Shown piece after piece: positions 1 to 11,241 of a DNA stretch of 46,758 bases; the stretch's first letter is position 1, and the number at the start of each line of letters is the position of its first letter. The notes under the pieces were generated by a model. That model did no database searches and was not told where the DNA came from. It saw only the letters and a list, made by a program, of their open reading frames with translations. The translations under genes and the position numbers were made by a program. The stretch comes from Acidobacteriota bacterium (GTDB lineage Bacteria; Acidobacteriota; UBA4820; DSQY01): contig JAJYCJ010000015.1 in the NCBI GenBank assembly GCA_021778515.1, positions 1 to 46,758 of the forward strand, given 5' to 3'.

Positions 1-144
1 GTTGCCGGCGAGGATCTGGGCGTAAGGATCGAGAACGATCTCCTCATCACCGAGACCGGTTCCGCCATCATGACCGACATTCCCATGGAAGCATCTGATA
101 TTGAAAGACTTCTTCTGGTCCCCAGGCGGGACTTCCTTCCCTAG
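1..144 (+). CDS. C-terminal fragment of Xaa-Pro aminopeptidase (aminopeptidase P family), 5'-truncated by window edge
   Basis: Frame 1 reads VAGEDLGVRIENDLLITETGSAIMTDIPMEASDIERLLLVPRRDFLP*; the GVRIENDLLITETG motif is typical of the M24 aminopeptidase P C-terminus. Confidence 0.7.
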   Translation, partial: VAGEDLGVRIENDLLITETGSAIMTDIPMEASDIERLLLVPRRDFLP

Positions 145-157
145 CTCTAGCCCCTCG

Positions 158-1984
<1,827 letters not shown>

Positions 1985-2031
1985 GCGCGCCTCCGGTGCC
2001 GATTATATACCCGGCCCCTCGAAACGAGCCG

Positions 2032-3435
2032 CTAGGCGTGGTCAGGCTTCCGGTCTCTGGCGCGGGCGCGCTTCCGTTCGGCCCATCCCTCGACGATCTT
2101 CTGCGGACTCCTAGAAATGGCGAGGGCCGAGGCGGGCACGTCCTTGGTCACCGTAGTGCCCGCGCCGATGTAGGCGTCGTCACCCACCTTCACCGGAGCG
2201 ACGAACTGGGTGTCGCTTCCCACGAACACTCGCTCCCCCAGGACCGTGGGATGCTTGTTCACCCCGTCGTAATTGCAGGTGATGGTTCCCGCGCCGATGT
2301 TGGAGCCCTCGCCCACGGTGGCATCGCCCAGGTAGCTGAGGTGGTTGGCCTTTACCCGGTCTCCGAGGGAGGCCTTCTTGGTCTCGACGAAGTTCCCGAG
2401 GTGGACGGCGGCGCCCGCCACGGTACCCTCCCGCGTCCTGCAGAAGGGGCCGATGATGCAGCCAGGCCCGCACCGCGTGCCCTCGAGCACACAGTGTTCG
2501 CGAACGAGGGTCCCCTCGCCGAGATGACAGGACCGAAGCACCGAATAGGGCCTCACTTCGACGTTCCGTTCGAGATGGGTTTCACCGCACAGGTGGACGC
2601 CCGAATGGAGGAGGACGCCGGGTTCGAGGCGAACCCCCGGCTCGATCCAAACGCTGGAGGGATCCAGGATGGTGACCCCCTCGGCCATCCAGCCCTGCGT
2701 CAGGCCCTGGCGCAACCGCCCGATGGCCAGGGCGAGCTCCTCCTGTGAGTTGATTCCCCTGTAGAGGTCTGGGTCCGAGGCCGAAAAGGCGGCCGCCGGC
2801 CGACCGCTTCGCCCCAGCTCCGCCACCACGTCGGTCAGGTAATACTCCCCTTGGACGTTATTGGTCCGCAGTTCGTCCAGGAGCCCGAGGATGTCCGGGC
2901 TCCGGAAAAAGTAGACGCCGGCGTTGACTTCCCGGATGGATCGCTGGCGCTGGGTCGCGTCCCTCTCTTCGACGATGCCCTCAACCCTCCCCACGGCGCT
3001 GCGCAGGATTCGTCCGTAGCCGGCGGGATTGGCCATCTCCAGGGTTACCAGCGCGAGCGGGTGCTCCTCTGCGGAGAAAAGGTCCCAGAACTCGTCCAAT
3101 TCAGGGACGGGCAGGAGAGGAGCGTCCCCCGGCACCAGAAGTACCTCGCAGGGGCCGATCTCCGACAGTGTGGGTCTGCACGCCATGAGGGCGTGGCCGG
3201 TTCCCCGCTGGGGCTCCTGGAGAATGGGGACGGTGTCGAAGGGGACGAGCAGGGGGGCGACCCGATCGGCCTGGTGTCCCACGACGACCAGGAGGGGGCC
3301 GTCGTGGATCGTGCGAAGGGACTCCAGCAGATGTTCGAGAATCGTTCTCCCCATGAAGGGGTGCAGGACCTTTGCCCTGGGTGACTTCATGCGCGTGCCC
3401 TGACCGGCGGCCAGCACGATGATGACGCGCTTCAT
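2032..3435 (-). CDS. glmU: bifunctional UDP-N-acetylglucosamine pyrophosphorylase / glucosamine-1-phosphate N-acetyltransferase
   Basis: MKRVIIVLAAGQGTRMKSPRAKVLHPFMGRTILEHLL plus left-handed beta-helix hexapeptides (IGAGTITCNYDGVNKHPT); start taken at the internal Met rather than the ORF-track start. Confidence 0.97.
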   Translation of the reverse strand: MKRVIIVLAAGQGTRMKSPRAKVLHPFMGRTILEHLLESLRTIHDGPLLVVVGHQADRVAPLLVPFDTVPILQEPQRGTGHALMACRPTLSEIGPCEVLLVPGDAPLLPVPELDEFWDLFSAEEHPLALVTLEMANPAGYGRILRSAVGRVEGIVEERDATQRQRSIREVNAGVYFFRSPDILGLLDELRTNNVQGEYYLTDVVAELGRSGRPAAAFSASDPDLYRGINSQEELALAIGRLRQGLTQGWMAEGVTILDPSSVWIEPGVRLEPGVLLHSGVHLCGETHLERNVEVRPYSVLRSCHLGEGTLVREHCVLEGTRCGPGCIIGPFCRTREGTVAGAAVHLGNFVETKKASLGDRVKANHLSYLGDATVGEGSNIGAGTITCNYDGVNKHPTVLGERVFVGSDTQFVAPVKVGDDAYIGAGTTVTKDVPASALAISRSPQKIVEGWAERKRARARDRKPDHA

Positions 3436-3490
3436 GATTCCTCCTTGATCCGCGTGGCTTCGGCAGCTCCTGGGGCGGTAGCCGATTCCT

Positions 3491-4765
3491 TCAAGATCTC
3501 TCCTCCGGTCCGTGAACCGGGGAGGTCGACCAAGACAGGCGGCCATGGCAGATGACGGCACGCAGAGGCGTCTCTCCGTACGGGTAGAAGAGATGAAGGT
3601 AGGAGGGGACGTCCCATAGCGTCAGGTCCGCCCGCCTGCCCACGGCGAGTGATCCGCACTCCTCATGAATCCGGAGCGCGTAGGCCGCATTCAAGGTCAC
3701 GGCCCAGAGGGCCTCCTCCGGCATCAGCCCCATGCCGAAGACCGCGAGGGTGGCCACGTTCAGGAGATTGGTCGTGTAGGAAGAGCCGGGATTGCAGTCG
3801 GTGGAGAGGGCGACGGGGCAGCCGGCCTCGACGAAGTCCCTGGCCGGCGCGTAACCCTTTCGCAGGTAGAAGGAGGTCCCCGGCAGGAGCGTGGCACACA
3901 CACCGGCCCGCGCCATGGCGGCAATGCCCTCCGCCGAGGCCGCCATCAGGTGGTCCGCACTGACGGCCCCCACCTCCGCCGCGAGCGCCGCTCCGCCTGT
4001 GTCCTCGATCTCGTCGGCGTGGAGTCGGGGCAGGAGTCCGGCCGAACGCCCGGCCATTAGAATCCTGCGGCTCTGCTCCACCGTGAAGGCCCCATCCTCG
4101 CAGAAGACGTCGCAGAATCTCGCCAGTCCGGCGGCGGCGATGGCCGGGATCATCTCCTCCACGATGAGATCCACGTAACGGTCGGTCTCTCCCTTGAACT
4201 CGGGAGGAACGAAATGGGCGCCGAGGAAGGTGGGAACCACCTGCTGAGGGCCCCGCTGGTCAAGCCGGCGCAGGACGCGCAGCTGCCTCTCCTCGGCGCC
4301 TGGTTCCAGCCCGTAGCCGCTCTTGGCTTCGAAGGTCGTCACTCCGTGGCGGAGGAAGCCGCGTGCGGTATTGCAGGCAGCGGCGAACAGGGCCTCCTCT
4401 CCCGCCTCGCGCACGCTCCGCATGGTGCTGAGGATGCCCCCTCCCGCCCGTCCGATCTCCATATAGCTCTTGCCTTCCAGTCGCAACCGGACTTCCGCCG
4501 AGCGGTCTCCCAGGAAAGGTATGTGGGTGTGCGGATCGATCAGGCCCGGGAGGACCGTTCTATTGGTCGCATCCAGGCGCATCGTGGCTCGCACGTCGGC
4601 CACCTCGGCCCAAGGACCCACGAAGGCGATTCGCCCCTCGCGCACGCCCACAGCCGCCCCCGACCGCACGGGCAGATCCCGCAAGGACGGGCCGACCCTG
4701 GGGGCGGGTCCGTCGCAGGGGACAAGGCAGCCTATGGGGCCGACGAGCAGGTCGAAAGAGTCCAT
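3491..4765 (-). CDS. hutI: imidazolonepropionase
   Basis: 424 aa amidohydrolase; VLPGLIDPHTHIPFLGDRSAEV, GVTTFEAKSGYGLEPGAEERQL, FLGAHFVPPEF, ALSTDCNPGSS are HutI motifs; TGATG overlap with the upstream gene. Confidence 0.93.
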   Translation of the reverse strand: MDSFDLLVGPIGCLVPCDGPAPRVGPSLRDLPVRSGAAVGVREGRIAFVGPWAEVADVRATMRLDATNRTVLPGLIDPHTHIPFLGDRSAEVRLRLEGKSYMEIGRAGGGILSTMRSVREAGEEALFAAACNTARGFLRHGVTTFEAKSGYGLEPGAEERQLRVLRRLDQRGPQQVVPTFLGAHFVPPEFKGETDRYVDLIVEEMIPAIAAAGLARFCDVFCEDGAFTVEQSRRILMAGRSAGLLPRLHADEIEDTGGAALAAEVGAVSADHLMAASAEGIAAMARAGVCATLLPGTSFYLRKGYAPARDFVEAGCPVALSTDCNPGSSYTTNLLNVATLAVFGMGLMPEEALWAVTLNAAYALRIHEECGSLAVGRRADLTLWDVPSYLHLFYPYGETPLRAVICHGRLSWSTSPVHGPEERS

Positions 4766-5268
4766 CAGCCCTGATCCCGGCCGAAAGAGGCGACGTTCTC
4801 CTTGGCCTTGCTTTCTTCGATGGCGTCCAGGATCGCCTGGGTGCGGTGGAGGAGGTCGCGAAGCGCGCTCATGTGGTGTTCGCGTTCCATCTTCAGGTCC
4901 AGGATGCTGCGATCCACCTGGTGGGCCCTCAACTGCGCCTGCTGAAGGACGGCCTCACTTCGCACCTGAGCCTCCTGGACGATGCTCTGGGCTTCGCGGG
5001 CGGCCTGGGCCTTGAGCTCGTCGGCGAGCTTCTGCGCCGTATAGAGCGCCTCGCGAAGCAGGTCCTCACGGTGCCTGAACTCGTCCAGCGCTGCCTTCTG
5101 GTGCTCAAGCTCCTGGCCCTCTTGGTGGTTCTCGAGCGTCAGGGCCTGGTACGACTCGGCTACGGTCTGAAGGAAAAGGTGCACCTCCTCTGGGTCGAAG
5201 CCTCGGAGCCTTCGATGAAATTCGACCGACTGGATATCGATGGGGGAGAGGGGCTTTCGCATCGTCAT
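4765..5268 (-). CDS. DivIVA-domain protein
   Basis: MRKPLSPIDIQSVEFHRRLRGFDPEEVHLFLQTVAESYQAL matches the DivIVA N-terminal lipid-binding/coiled-coil domain. Confidence 0.88.
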   Translation of the reverse strand: MTMRKPLSPIDIQSVEFHRRLRGFDPEEVHLFLQTVAESYQALTLENHQEGQELEHQKAALDEFRHREDLLREALYTAQKLADELKAQAAREAQSIVQEAQVRSEAVLQQAQLRAHQVDRSILDLKMEREHHMSALRDLLHRTQAILDAIEESKAKENVASFGRDQG

Positions 5269-5969
5269 GGAGCCCTCCTAGGGCCGAAGAGTGCGGTGCC
5301 GATCCGGACCATCGTCGCACCTTCCTCTACGGCCACCACAAAATCGTGGCTCATCCCCATGGAGAGGTGACCGAAGTCGCCCGCCTCCGGAATGGCCCGA
5401 CGTACCTCGTCGAACAGCTCCCGCAGCCGCCGAAAGAACGGGCGGCTCGCCTCAGGATTCTCACCATAGGGTGGAACTCCCATGATGCCGGTCAGCTTGA
5501 GGCCCGGCAAGGGCTGCACCGCCCTCGCCAAATGGAGGAGATCTCCGGCCGCCACGCCGCCCTTCTGGGACTCCTCTCCCAGGTTGACTTCAATCATCAC
5601 GTCGCGCTCGATGCCCTCCTCGCTGGCGATGCGGGAGAGCCGTTCGGCCAGCGAAAGGCTGTCCAGGCTGTCGATGGCCCGAAACGCCAGCAGCGCCTTG
5701 CGGGCCTTGTTGCCCTGAAGTCGCCCGATGAAATGCACCTCCAGGTTTCTTCGCACCTCCAGGGGAAGAGCCTCCAGGTGTTCCACACCCTCCTGCACGC
5801 GATTCTCGCCGATGAGCACTACACCCTCTGAAGCAAGGGCCTGGATCTCCAAGGGAGGGCGCGTCTTGACGGCAGCCATCAGACGAACCGACTCGGCAGG
5901 CCGCCCGGCCCGTACGGCGGCCGCATCAATGGCACCCCGGACAGCAGCGACACGCTCGGTGAGGTCCAC
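5265..5969 (-). CDS. yggS: YggS/PROSC-family pyridoxal phosphate homeostasis protein
   Basis: AAVKTRPPLEIQALASEGVVLIGENRVQE, VHFIGRLQGNKAR, GLKLTGIMGVPPYGE, LSMGMSHDFVVAVEEGATMVRIGTALFG. Confidence 0.95.
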   Translation of the reverse strand: MDLTERVAAVRGAIDAAAVRAGRPAESVRLMAAVKTRPPLEIQALASEGVVLIGENRVQEGVEHLEALPLEVRRNLEVHFIGRLQGNKARKALLAFRAIDSLDSLSLAERLSRIASEEGIERDVMIEVNLGEESQKGGVAAGDLLHLARAVQPLPGLKLTGIMGVPPYGENPEASRPFFRRLRELFDEVRRAIPEAGDFGHLSMGMSHDFVVAVEEGATMVRIGTALFGPRRAP

Positions 5970-6232
5970 CCATTCTCCTCCCTGGCTCGAGGGTAGGTGG
6001 TCGGCCCCCGCAAAGTCAAGGCCGGGCGCCGTCAGGCCTGGTTTTGCCGTTACGGCGCCGCGCGAGTCCCACGCGTCACTCGGCGAAGGGCCCTCTTCGA
6101 GTGCAAGGCATGGAATGTGCCCCAGCCCCAGCGCCCCCGGGAATGGACTGGCGCCACCGCCGATAGCTGCTGGAGGGCCCTCCCGGCAAGCCTGTCCGGC
6201 CAGGGGGCGCTTACGCCTCCACTCCCGAGGGT

Positions 6233-6262
6233 TTGACAGCCACCGGCGACGGTTCCCATACT
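6233..6262 (+). promoter_or_regulatory. candidate sigma70-type promoter for the 6284 gene
   Basis: TTGACA (6233-6238), 18-nt spacer, CATACT (6257-6262). Confidence 0.45.
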
Positions 6263-6283
6263 AGGACTCTAGGGAGGAGCCCC

Positions 6284-7087
6284 ATGCCCGTGGGCACGAC
6301 GCTGCGCTACGACGAGGTTCCGCTGGAGGATTTCCTGCTCGCGTTGCGGCAGCACGAACACGACGTGCGGGTGGGCCACCTGCCCCCCCAACAGCAGCTC
6401 AAGGAGGTTCGCCTTGAGGCGCGATGGACGCCGCCCGGTGCAACGGAGGCATCGCCCCTGACGGTCTACCTGCTGCAGGAGAGAGACGCATTGAGCGAAC
6501 AGGTCGAGGTCTTTTTCCTGCTGCGCGCCCCAAGTGCACTCGCCTCGCCCATGCGCGATATGGCCCTGAAGTTCAGGGTCTTTCTCCAGGGGAGGCAGAT
6601 CCCCTCCCTGTTCAGGATCGACCCCCGGTTTGGTTTGGTCTACGGAAGCACCCTCGATCCCCTGGATGAGACCATCCGCTGGGACAAGCCCTGGTCCTTC
6701 GTGACCCTCTATCTCACGGAGGACCCCTCCTCTCCCTCTCTGGCCGTGATGGACTACGTCTCACAGGGCGCCAGGAAGCGCTATCAGGAGCTCTTCCTGA
6801 AGGTCAACCAGGTGGCGCCTTCATCGCCAGGATTCTTGAAGAACGCCTGGAAGCGCTTGAAAGGCAGCGGGCAGGAGGAGGCCGGCGTGCACCGCCTGAG
6901 CTACCGCCTGGTGGCCGTGCTCTCCTCGTTTTTGCAGAACGAACCCTGCATCAATGCTACTATTTCCCTGATCTTTAAGGAGTTGTCAGCAGTGGCGGGC
7001 CGGCCGAGCCTCCTGGATCCCCGTTTCGCCACCTTCTATCCGTCCGGTCACGACCGGTTTTTTGCCTCACTGGGAGAACTCGCCTGA
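6284..7087 (+). CDS. hypothetical protein
   Basis: ORF 6233..7087; ATG at 6284 preceded by GGGAGGAG; ATGA overlap with the next gene; no family recognised. Confidence 0.75.
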   Translation: MPVGTTLRYDEVPLEDFLLALRQHEHDVRVGHLPPQQQLKEVRLEARWTPPGATEASPLTVYLLQERDALSEQVEVFFLLRAPSALASPMRDMALKFRVFLQGRQIPSLFRIDPRFGLVYGSTLDPLDETIRWDKPWSFVTLYLTEDPSSPSLAVMDYVSQGARKRYQELFLKVNQVAPSSPGFLKNAWKRLKGSGQEEAGVHRLSYRLVAVLSSFLQNEPCINATISLIFKELSAVAGRPSLLDPRFATFYPSGHDRFFASLGELA

Positions 7088-7725
7088 TGCGCGCGCTAGG
7101 GATCGGGGCCTGCGCGGCGCTCGCTCTTCTCTGTTTCTCGGCCCCGCTCAGGGCCATGGAACTCGTGGTATTCCAATCGGACCGCTCGTTGGTGGTGGAG
7201 CGCTACACTCAGGAGGGGGACCAGGTGCTCCTGACCCTTCCGGGGGGTGGCCAGCTCGGAATTCCCCTTCGCACGGTGCGCAACCACTACCCGGGGTACG
7301 TGCCGCCCCCCGGGCTCGCGGACCCAGCCAAAGAGCTGCCCAAGAATTTGCCCTACAGGGAAATCATCGGCAAGTACTGCCAGAAATACAGCATGGACTG
7401 CAAGCTGGTGGCCGCTCTCATCAAGGTCGAGTCCAATTTCAACCCCTCGGCCGTCTCCCCGAAAGGGGCACAGGGGCTCATGCAGCTCATGCCCGAAACC
7501 CAGCGGGAAGAGGGGGTCATAAACCCATTCGACCCGGAGCAGAACATCCGGGGAGGGGTCCACTACCTCCGCCATCTGCTGGACGCCTTCCAGGGGGACC
7601 TCGAACTGACGCTGGCGGCCTACAACGCCGGCATCGGCCGGGTCCAGGCCAATCGGGCCGTCCCGCCCATTCCCGAAACCCAGCTGTACGTTTCGAGGAT
7701 TCTGGCGCTCTACCCCACGCTCTGA
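7087..7725 (+). CDS. lytic transglycosylase (SLT domain), secreted
   Basis: N-terminal signal peptide; CKLVAALIKVESNFNPSAVSPKGAQGLMQLMPET and AAYNAGIGRVQ. Confidence 0.9.
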   Translation: MRALGIGACAALALLCFSAPLRAMELVVFQSDRSLVVERYTQEGDQVLLTLPGGGQLGIPLRTVRNHYPGYVPPPGLADPAKELPKNLPYREIIGKYCQKYSMDCKLVAALIKVESNFNPSAVSPKGAQGLMQLMPETQREEGVINPFDPEQNIRGGVHYLRHLLDAFQGDLELTLAAYNAGIGRVQANRAVPPIPETQLYVSRILALYPTL

Positions 7726-7739
7726 CCCGCGCCGGGAAG

Positions 7740-9992
7740 CTAGGCCTTCTCGTAGAGGTGCGCCATGAGATAGGCCACGGCCTCGGGGGCGCATCGCTGA
7801 CAGTAGCCGAACCGCTTCGCCAGTCGCTCCAGCAGGTTCTTGGCCGCCTCTTGACGGGCGGGGGGCAGCCCCGCGAACGCGGGGGTTCCATAGGAGGTGA
7901 GGGCCTGACCGATCTCTTGCACCTGGTGCTTGACCCTGGCGTGGAATCCCTTTGAGAGCAGCCCGATCTGCGAAGCGAAGAGGATGGACAGGTCCAGCGC
8001 CTCGCCTGGATTTTCCAGCGTCCAGGCGGCCACCTGCCCCATCAGGTCCTCCCGAAATCGCGGGGCCGAGCCCCCGATAGCCAGGTACTCCTCCACCTGC
8101 TCCATGAGCGCCTCGTTGGGCTCCTCCCACTGGCCCGTGGACGCGGACCGCACCTTCTCGCCGCGCAGAAAGGCCCGAACGTGCCGGAAGTAGCGGTCGA
8201 ACAGCGCCGTGTACTGTCCCTCGGGAACCAGCTCCATGGCCGCCAGCACCTCCTGGTCCAGCGTCCGAAGGTACTCCTCCTGCACCGCGGCCACCGCCGC
8301 CTCTGCGTCGTGGTAGCCCTCGTCCGCCTTGAGCTGGAGGAAGAGATAGAGACTCTTGTCCTTGACGAACTCGGCGATTTCTTCGAACAGGAGCGCCGGC
8401 GTCAGGCAGCCGTCCGGCTTCCGGTAGACGGCCCCGTAGAGGATTTCCCGCATCTCCCGGGGAGAGGCCCCGAACCGCCCCTCGTAAATGGGGGTGTCGC
8501 GGAACTCGTCCCTAAGATCGGGCAGGATCTCCCGCAGCAGCCGCAGCTGCTTCGCCGGATAGCGACCCACCTGCGTGGGGAGAACGCCATCGTACAGCAG
8601 GCCCTTCTCATAAGGGGTCAGGCCCCGGATGAGGGCGCGGCTCTCTTCCGGGTAGTGGTCGGGCTCAGGGCGGTTGAGGCGCGAGAGGACGGCCCAGAGG
8701 GCGGCCAGCTCCGCGACGTGGGGAGCCACGTGCTTGGTGCGGCCGATCCGGGTGATGATGGGGCCGTAGATGGCGGCCTCCTTCTTGCGCTCCAGGAGGT
8801 AGGGGACGGTCACGAGGATCATCCGCCCCTTGAACGAGGCGAAGTCGGCGGACTGCTTGAAGGCGTCCAGGTGGCGCTCGTTGGACGTGGCGAACAGAAT
8901 CTCGTTGAGGTAGACGTTGGCGGTGGAGAGGGCCAGTTCGGAGCGCTCGGTGGCCGCGAGCAGATACTTGTTCAGCTCGGGGGCCCTCGTGAGGAAATCG
9001 GAGAACTCCACGAGGCCGTTATTGGCGTCGATCAGATCTCCCGAGAGCTGGATCAGGTTCAGGTGCTGGAGCGTGGTCGGAAGGGTGGAAAGGGAAGAGT
9101 CCAGCGTCAGCTGTCGGCTGGAGGCATCGGGCGTGTCCTGGGGAGAGATGACCACCGCCCCCCTCCGATACCGGCGCGAGAGGTAGCGTCGCCGCACCTG
9201 GACGTGTCGGAGCACCGCCAGAACGTCGCCCGAATATTCCACCATCAAGGCATCGAAGATCTGCTTGCACCGTGGGCAAAGGTTCCCATCCTCCAGGAAC
9301 TGGCTGGCCACGAACTTGGCGTGGGGGGCCTTGTCCAGGAGGGAGCCGAGCAGCGCGAGCCGGTCCCCCGGGGGCAGCAGGAGGATGGGGGAATCGCCGA
9401 GGTCGCAGGGTATCCTGGCCTCCAGTCGATCGGAGGGCCAGTGGGCGAAGGAGTCGGCCGCCGCCTCACCGCCAGGCCGAGCCGCCTCGTCCCCGCCCAT
9501 GAACCCAAGGGTGCGGGCCTCGTCCTCCCTCGGGAAGACCCAGTTGAAGGAGAAGATGGCCCCCTCCGGCCTCCGGCTGTACTCCTCGCAGCCCCTCATG
9601 AACAGTTCCACGATGAGGCTTTTGGCTGACCCGCTGGGGCCATGGAGATGGAACATGCGGTCGGACCGCCCCTCCAGCACCAGGTTTTTCATGGCTTCAT
9701 AAATCGCGAGGACGGGAAGTTCCTGCCCCATCAGGGGCTGGTCGGCCGCACATCCGAACGGGGCGTCGAAGAGTTTGAAGCGGGTGACCTCTTCTCCGAT
9801 CCAGCGGGATTTCTCGCTGCCGAAGTCCTCCATCATGTCCACGACGTATTGCAGGGCGTTGCGCGTCAGCGCATAGGGATGGGCCGCGAGATCGCCCAGG
9901 TACTCCTGGAAGGATTTGATCTGGTGGCTCTCCGCGAAGGACGTCCTGCTCCGGCTCGACCAGGATTCCAACCAGCCGTCCCAATCCGCCAT
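7740..9992 (-). CDS. prkA: PrkA-family serine protein kinase (AAA ATPase N-terminal, PrkA C-terminal)
   Basis: MADWDGWLESWSSRSRTSFAESHQIKSFQEYLGDLAAHPYALTRNALQYVVDMMEDFG; LHGPSGSAKSLIVELFMRGCEEYSR Walker A; long C-terminal PrkA domain. Start inferred at 9992; the ORF-track extension to 10715 is non-coding. Confidence 0.92.
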   Translation of the reverse strand: MADWDGWLESWSSRSRTSFAESHQIKSFQEYLGDLAAHPYALTRNALQYVVDMMEDFGSEKSRWIGEEVTRFKLFDAPFGCAADQPLMGQELPVLAIYEAMKNLVLEGRSDRMFHLHGPSGSAKSLIVELFMRGCEEYSRRPEGAIFSFNWVFPREDEARTLGFMGGDEAARPGGEAAADSFAHWPSDRLEARIPCDLGDSPILLLPPGDRLALLGSLLDKAPHAKFVASQFLEDGNLCPRCKQIFDALMVEYSGDVLAVLRHVQVRRRYLSRRYRRGAVVISPQDTPDASSRQLTLDSSLSTLPTTLQHLNLIQLSGDLIDANNGLVEFSDFLTRAPELNKYLLAATERSELALSTANVYLNEILFATSNERHLDAFKQSADFASFKGRMILVTVPYLLERKKEAAIYGPIITRIGRTKHVAPHVAELAALWAVLSRLNRPEPDHYPEESRALIRGLTPYEKGLLYDGVLPTQVGRYPAKQLRLLREILPDLRDEFRDTPIYEGRFGASPREMREILYGAVYRKPDGCLTPALLFEEIAEFVKDKSLYLFLQLKADEGYHDAEAAVAAVQEEYLRTLDQEVLAAMELVPEGQYTALFDRYFRHVRAFLRGEKVRSASTGQWEEPNEALMEQVEEYLAIGGSAPRFREDLMGQVAAWTLENPGEALDLSILFASQIGLLSKGFHARVKHQVQEIGQALTSYGTPAFAGLPPARQEAAKNLLERLAKRFGYCQRCAPEAVAYLMAHLYEKA

Positions 9993-10056
9993 GGGAGCCT
10001 CCTCATCCATTAGCGTAGTCTCCGGGCGAGGGCCGCGCAAGAAATCGCCCCGCGCT

Positions 10057-10084
10057 TTGTTCCGCGACCCCGCCGGGATACAAT
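10057..10084 (+). promoter_or_regulatory. candidate promoter upstream of the glycosyltransferase gene
   Basis: TTGTTC (10057-10062), 16-nt spacer, TACAAT (10079-10084) in the prkA/glycosyltransferase divergent gap. Confidence 0.4.
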
Positions 10085-10130
10085 CCGCCAGGAGGTGGAG
10101 GTGGGTGGAGGCGCGGATCCCTGCGACTCG

Positions 10131-11207
10131 GTGCACGTCAACACGGAACTTGGTTTTCGTGGCGGAGAGGTGCAAAACCTCGGACTCGTGCGCCATCTGG
10201 AGGGGGCCGGGCTTCCCTGCATCCTGGTGGCCCACGTGCGGGGACCGCTCCTCGCCAGGGCGAGGGCGGAGGGCGTGCGGATTGTCGCGTGGCACCCCCG
10301 CGGAGAACTCGACCCCTTCGCCGTCTGGCGGCTCAGGCGGGTCCTGCGCGAAGCCAGGCCCCGAATCCTGCACGCCCACACCGCTCACGCCCTGACCCTG
10401 GCGCTTCTCGCGGCCAGAGGACTGCCGGGGCTGAGCTTGGTGGCGAGCCGGCGGGTTTCCTTCCCCCTGCGCACCCCCCTTTCCCGTTGGAAATACCACA
10501 GGCCGCAGGCGGTGGTCGCCGTGAGCGGCGAAGTCAGGGATGAGCTGCTCCGTGACGGGCTCTCCGAAGAGAAGGTGCGCATCATTCACAGCGGCGTGGA
10601 TCTCGCCCGCTTCCGCTCGCTGCCCTTGAAGGAGGAGGTCCGCCAGAGGCTTGGACTTCCGGTGGAAGCCAAGGTCGTGGGCGTGGTGGGGGCCCTCGTG
10701 CCCCACAAAGGGCACCGGGTCCTGCTGGAGGCCCTCGGCGGTTGGCCCTCAAACGAGGGGAAGCCGGCCCTGGTGATGGTGGGAGAGGGACCCCTTCGGA
10801 GAGAATTGTCCTGCACAGCCGAACGGATGGGGGTTGCCGCCACCTTCCTGGGCTACGTGGAGGAGCCCGCGCCGCTCTACGCCGCGCTCGACGCGCTGGT
10901 TCTTCCTTCCCTCTCCGGCGAAGGCTCGCCTGGCGTGATCAAGGAGGCGGCGGCCGCCGGTATCCCCGTGGTGGCCACCGACGTGGGAGGGACGGCCGAA
11001 ATCCTGAGGCCTGACAGGGAAGCGCTCCTGGTTCCCCCCGGAGAACCGGTGTCCATGAGAGATGCCCTCGTCAGGTTGTTTCGAGAGCCCGGCTTAGGGG
11101 CGTCCCTCAGGGAGTCGGCCCGCAGGCGGGTCCAGGACTTCAGCATGGAGGCCATGGGCCGGGCCCACGCGCGGCTCTACGAGGAGCTGGCCGCGGCCCG
11201 GCCATGA
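10131..11207 (+). CDS. glycosyltransferase family 4-type protein
   Basis: VHVNTELGFRGGEVQNLGLVRHLEGAG N-terminus, GVVGALVPHKGHRVLLEAL, PSLSGEGSPGVIKEAAAAGIPVVATDVGGTAEIL; start uncertain (GTG 10131 or ATG 10095). Confidence 0.88.
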   Translation: MHVNTELGFRGGEVQNLGLVRHLEGAGLPCILVAHVRGPLLARARAEGVRIVAWHPRGELDPFAVWRLRRVLREARPRILHAHTAHALTLALLAARGLPGLSLVASRRVSFPLRTPLSRWKYHRPQAVVAVSGEVRDELLRDGLSEEKVRIIHSGVDLARFRSLPLKEEVRQRLGLPVEAKVVGVVGALVPHKGHRVLLEALGGWPSNEGKPALVMVGEGPLRRELSCTAERMGVAATFLGYVEEPAPLYAALDALVLPSLSGEGSPGVIKEAAAAGIPVVATDVGGTAEILRPDREALLVPPGEPVSMRDALVRLFREPGLGASLRESARRRVQDFSMEAMGRAHARLYEELAAARP

Positions 11208-11241
11208 CCCCAAGGCCACGCACCGTTTGAGAACCCTTTAG

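Noticed and set aside
1985-2031. Possible glmS ribozyme upstream of glmS
   Set aside because: Only 47 nt separate glmU and glmS, too short for the known ribozyme, and no matching core was seen.
6025-6059. GGCGCCGT...ACGGCGCC inverted repeat between yggS and the orphan gene
   Set aside because: 8-bp GC-only arms with a 19-nt loop are not remarkable at this composition; no T-run or positional support.
9993-10715. N-terminal extension of the prkA ORF
   Set aside because: Extension runs antisense through the glycosyltransferase gene; the natural PrkA start MADWDGW is at 9992.
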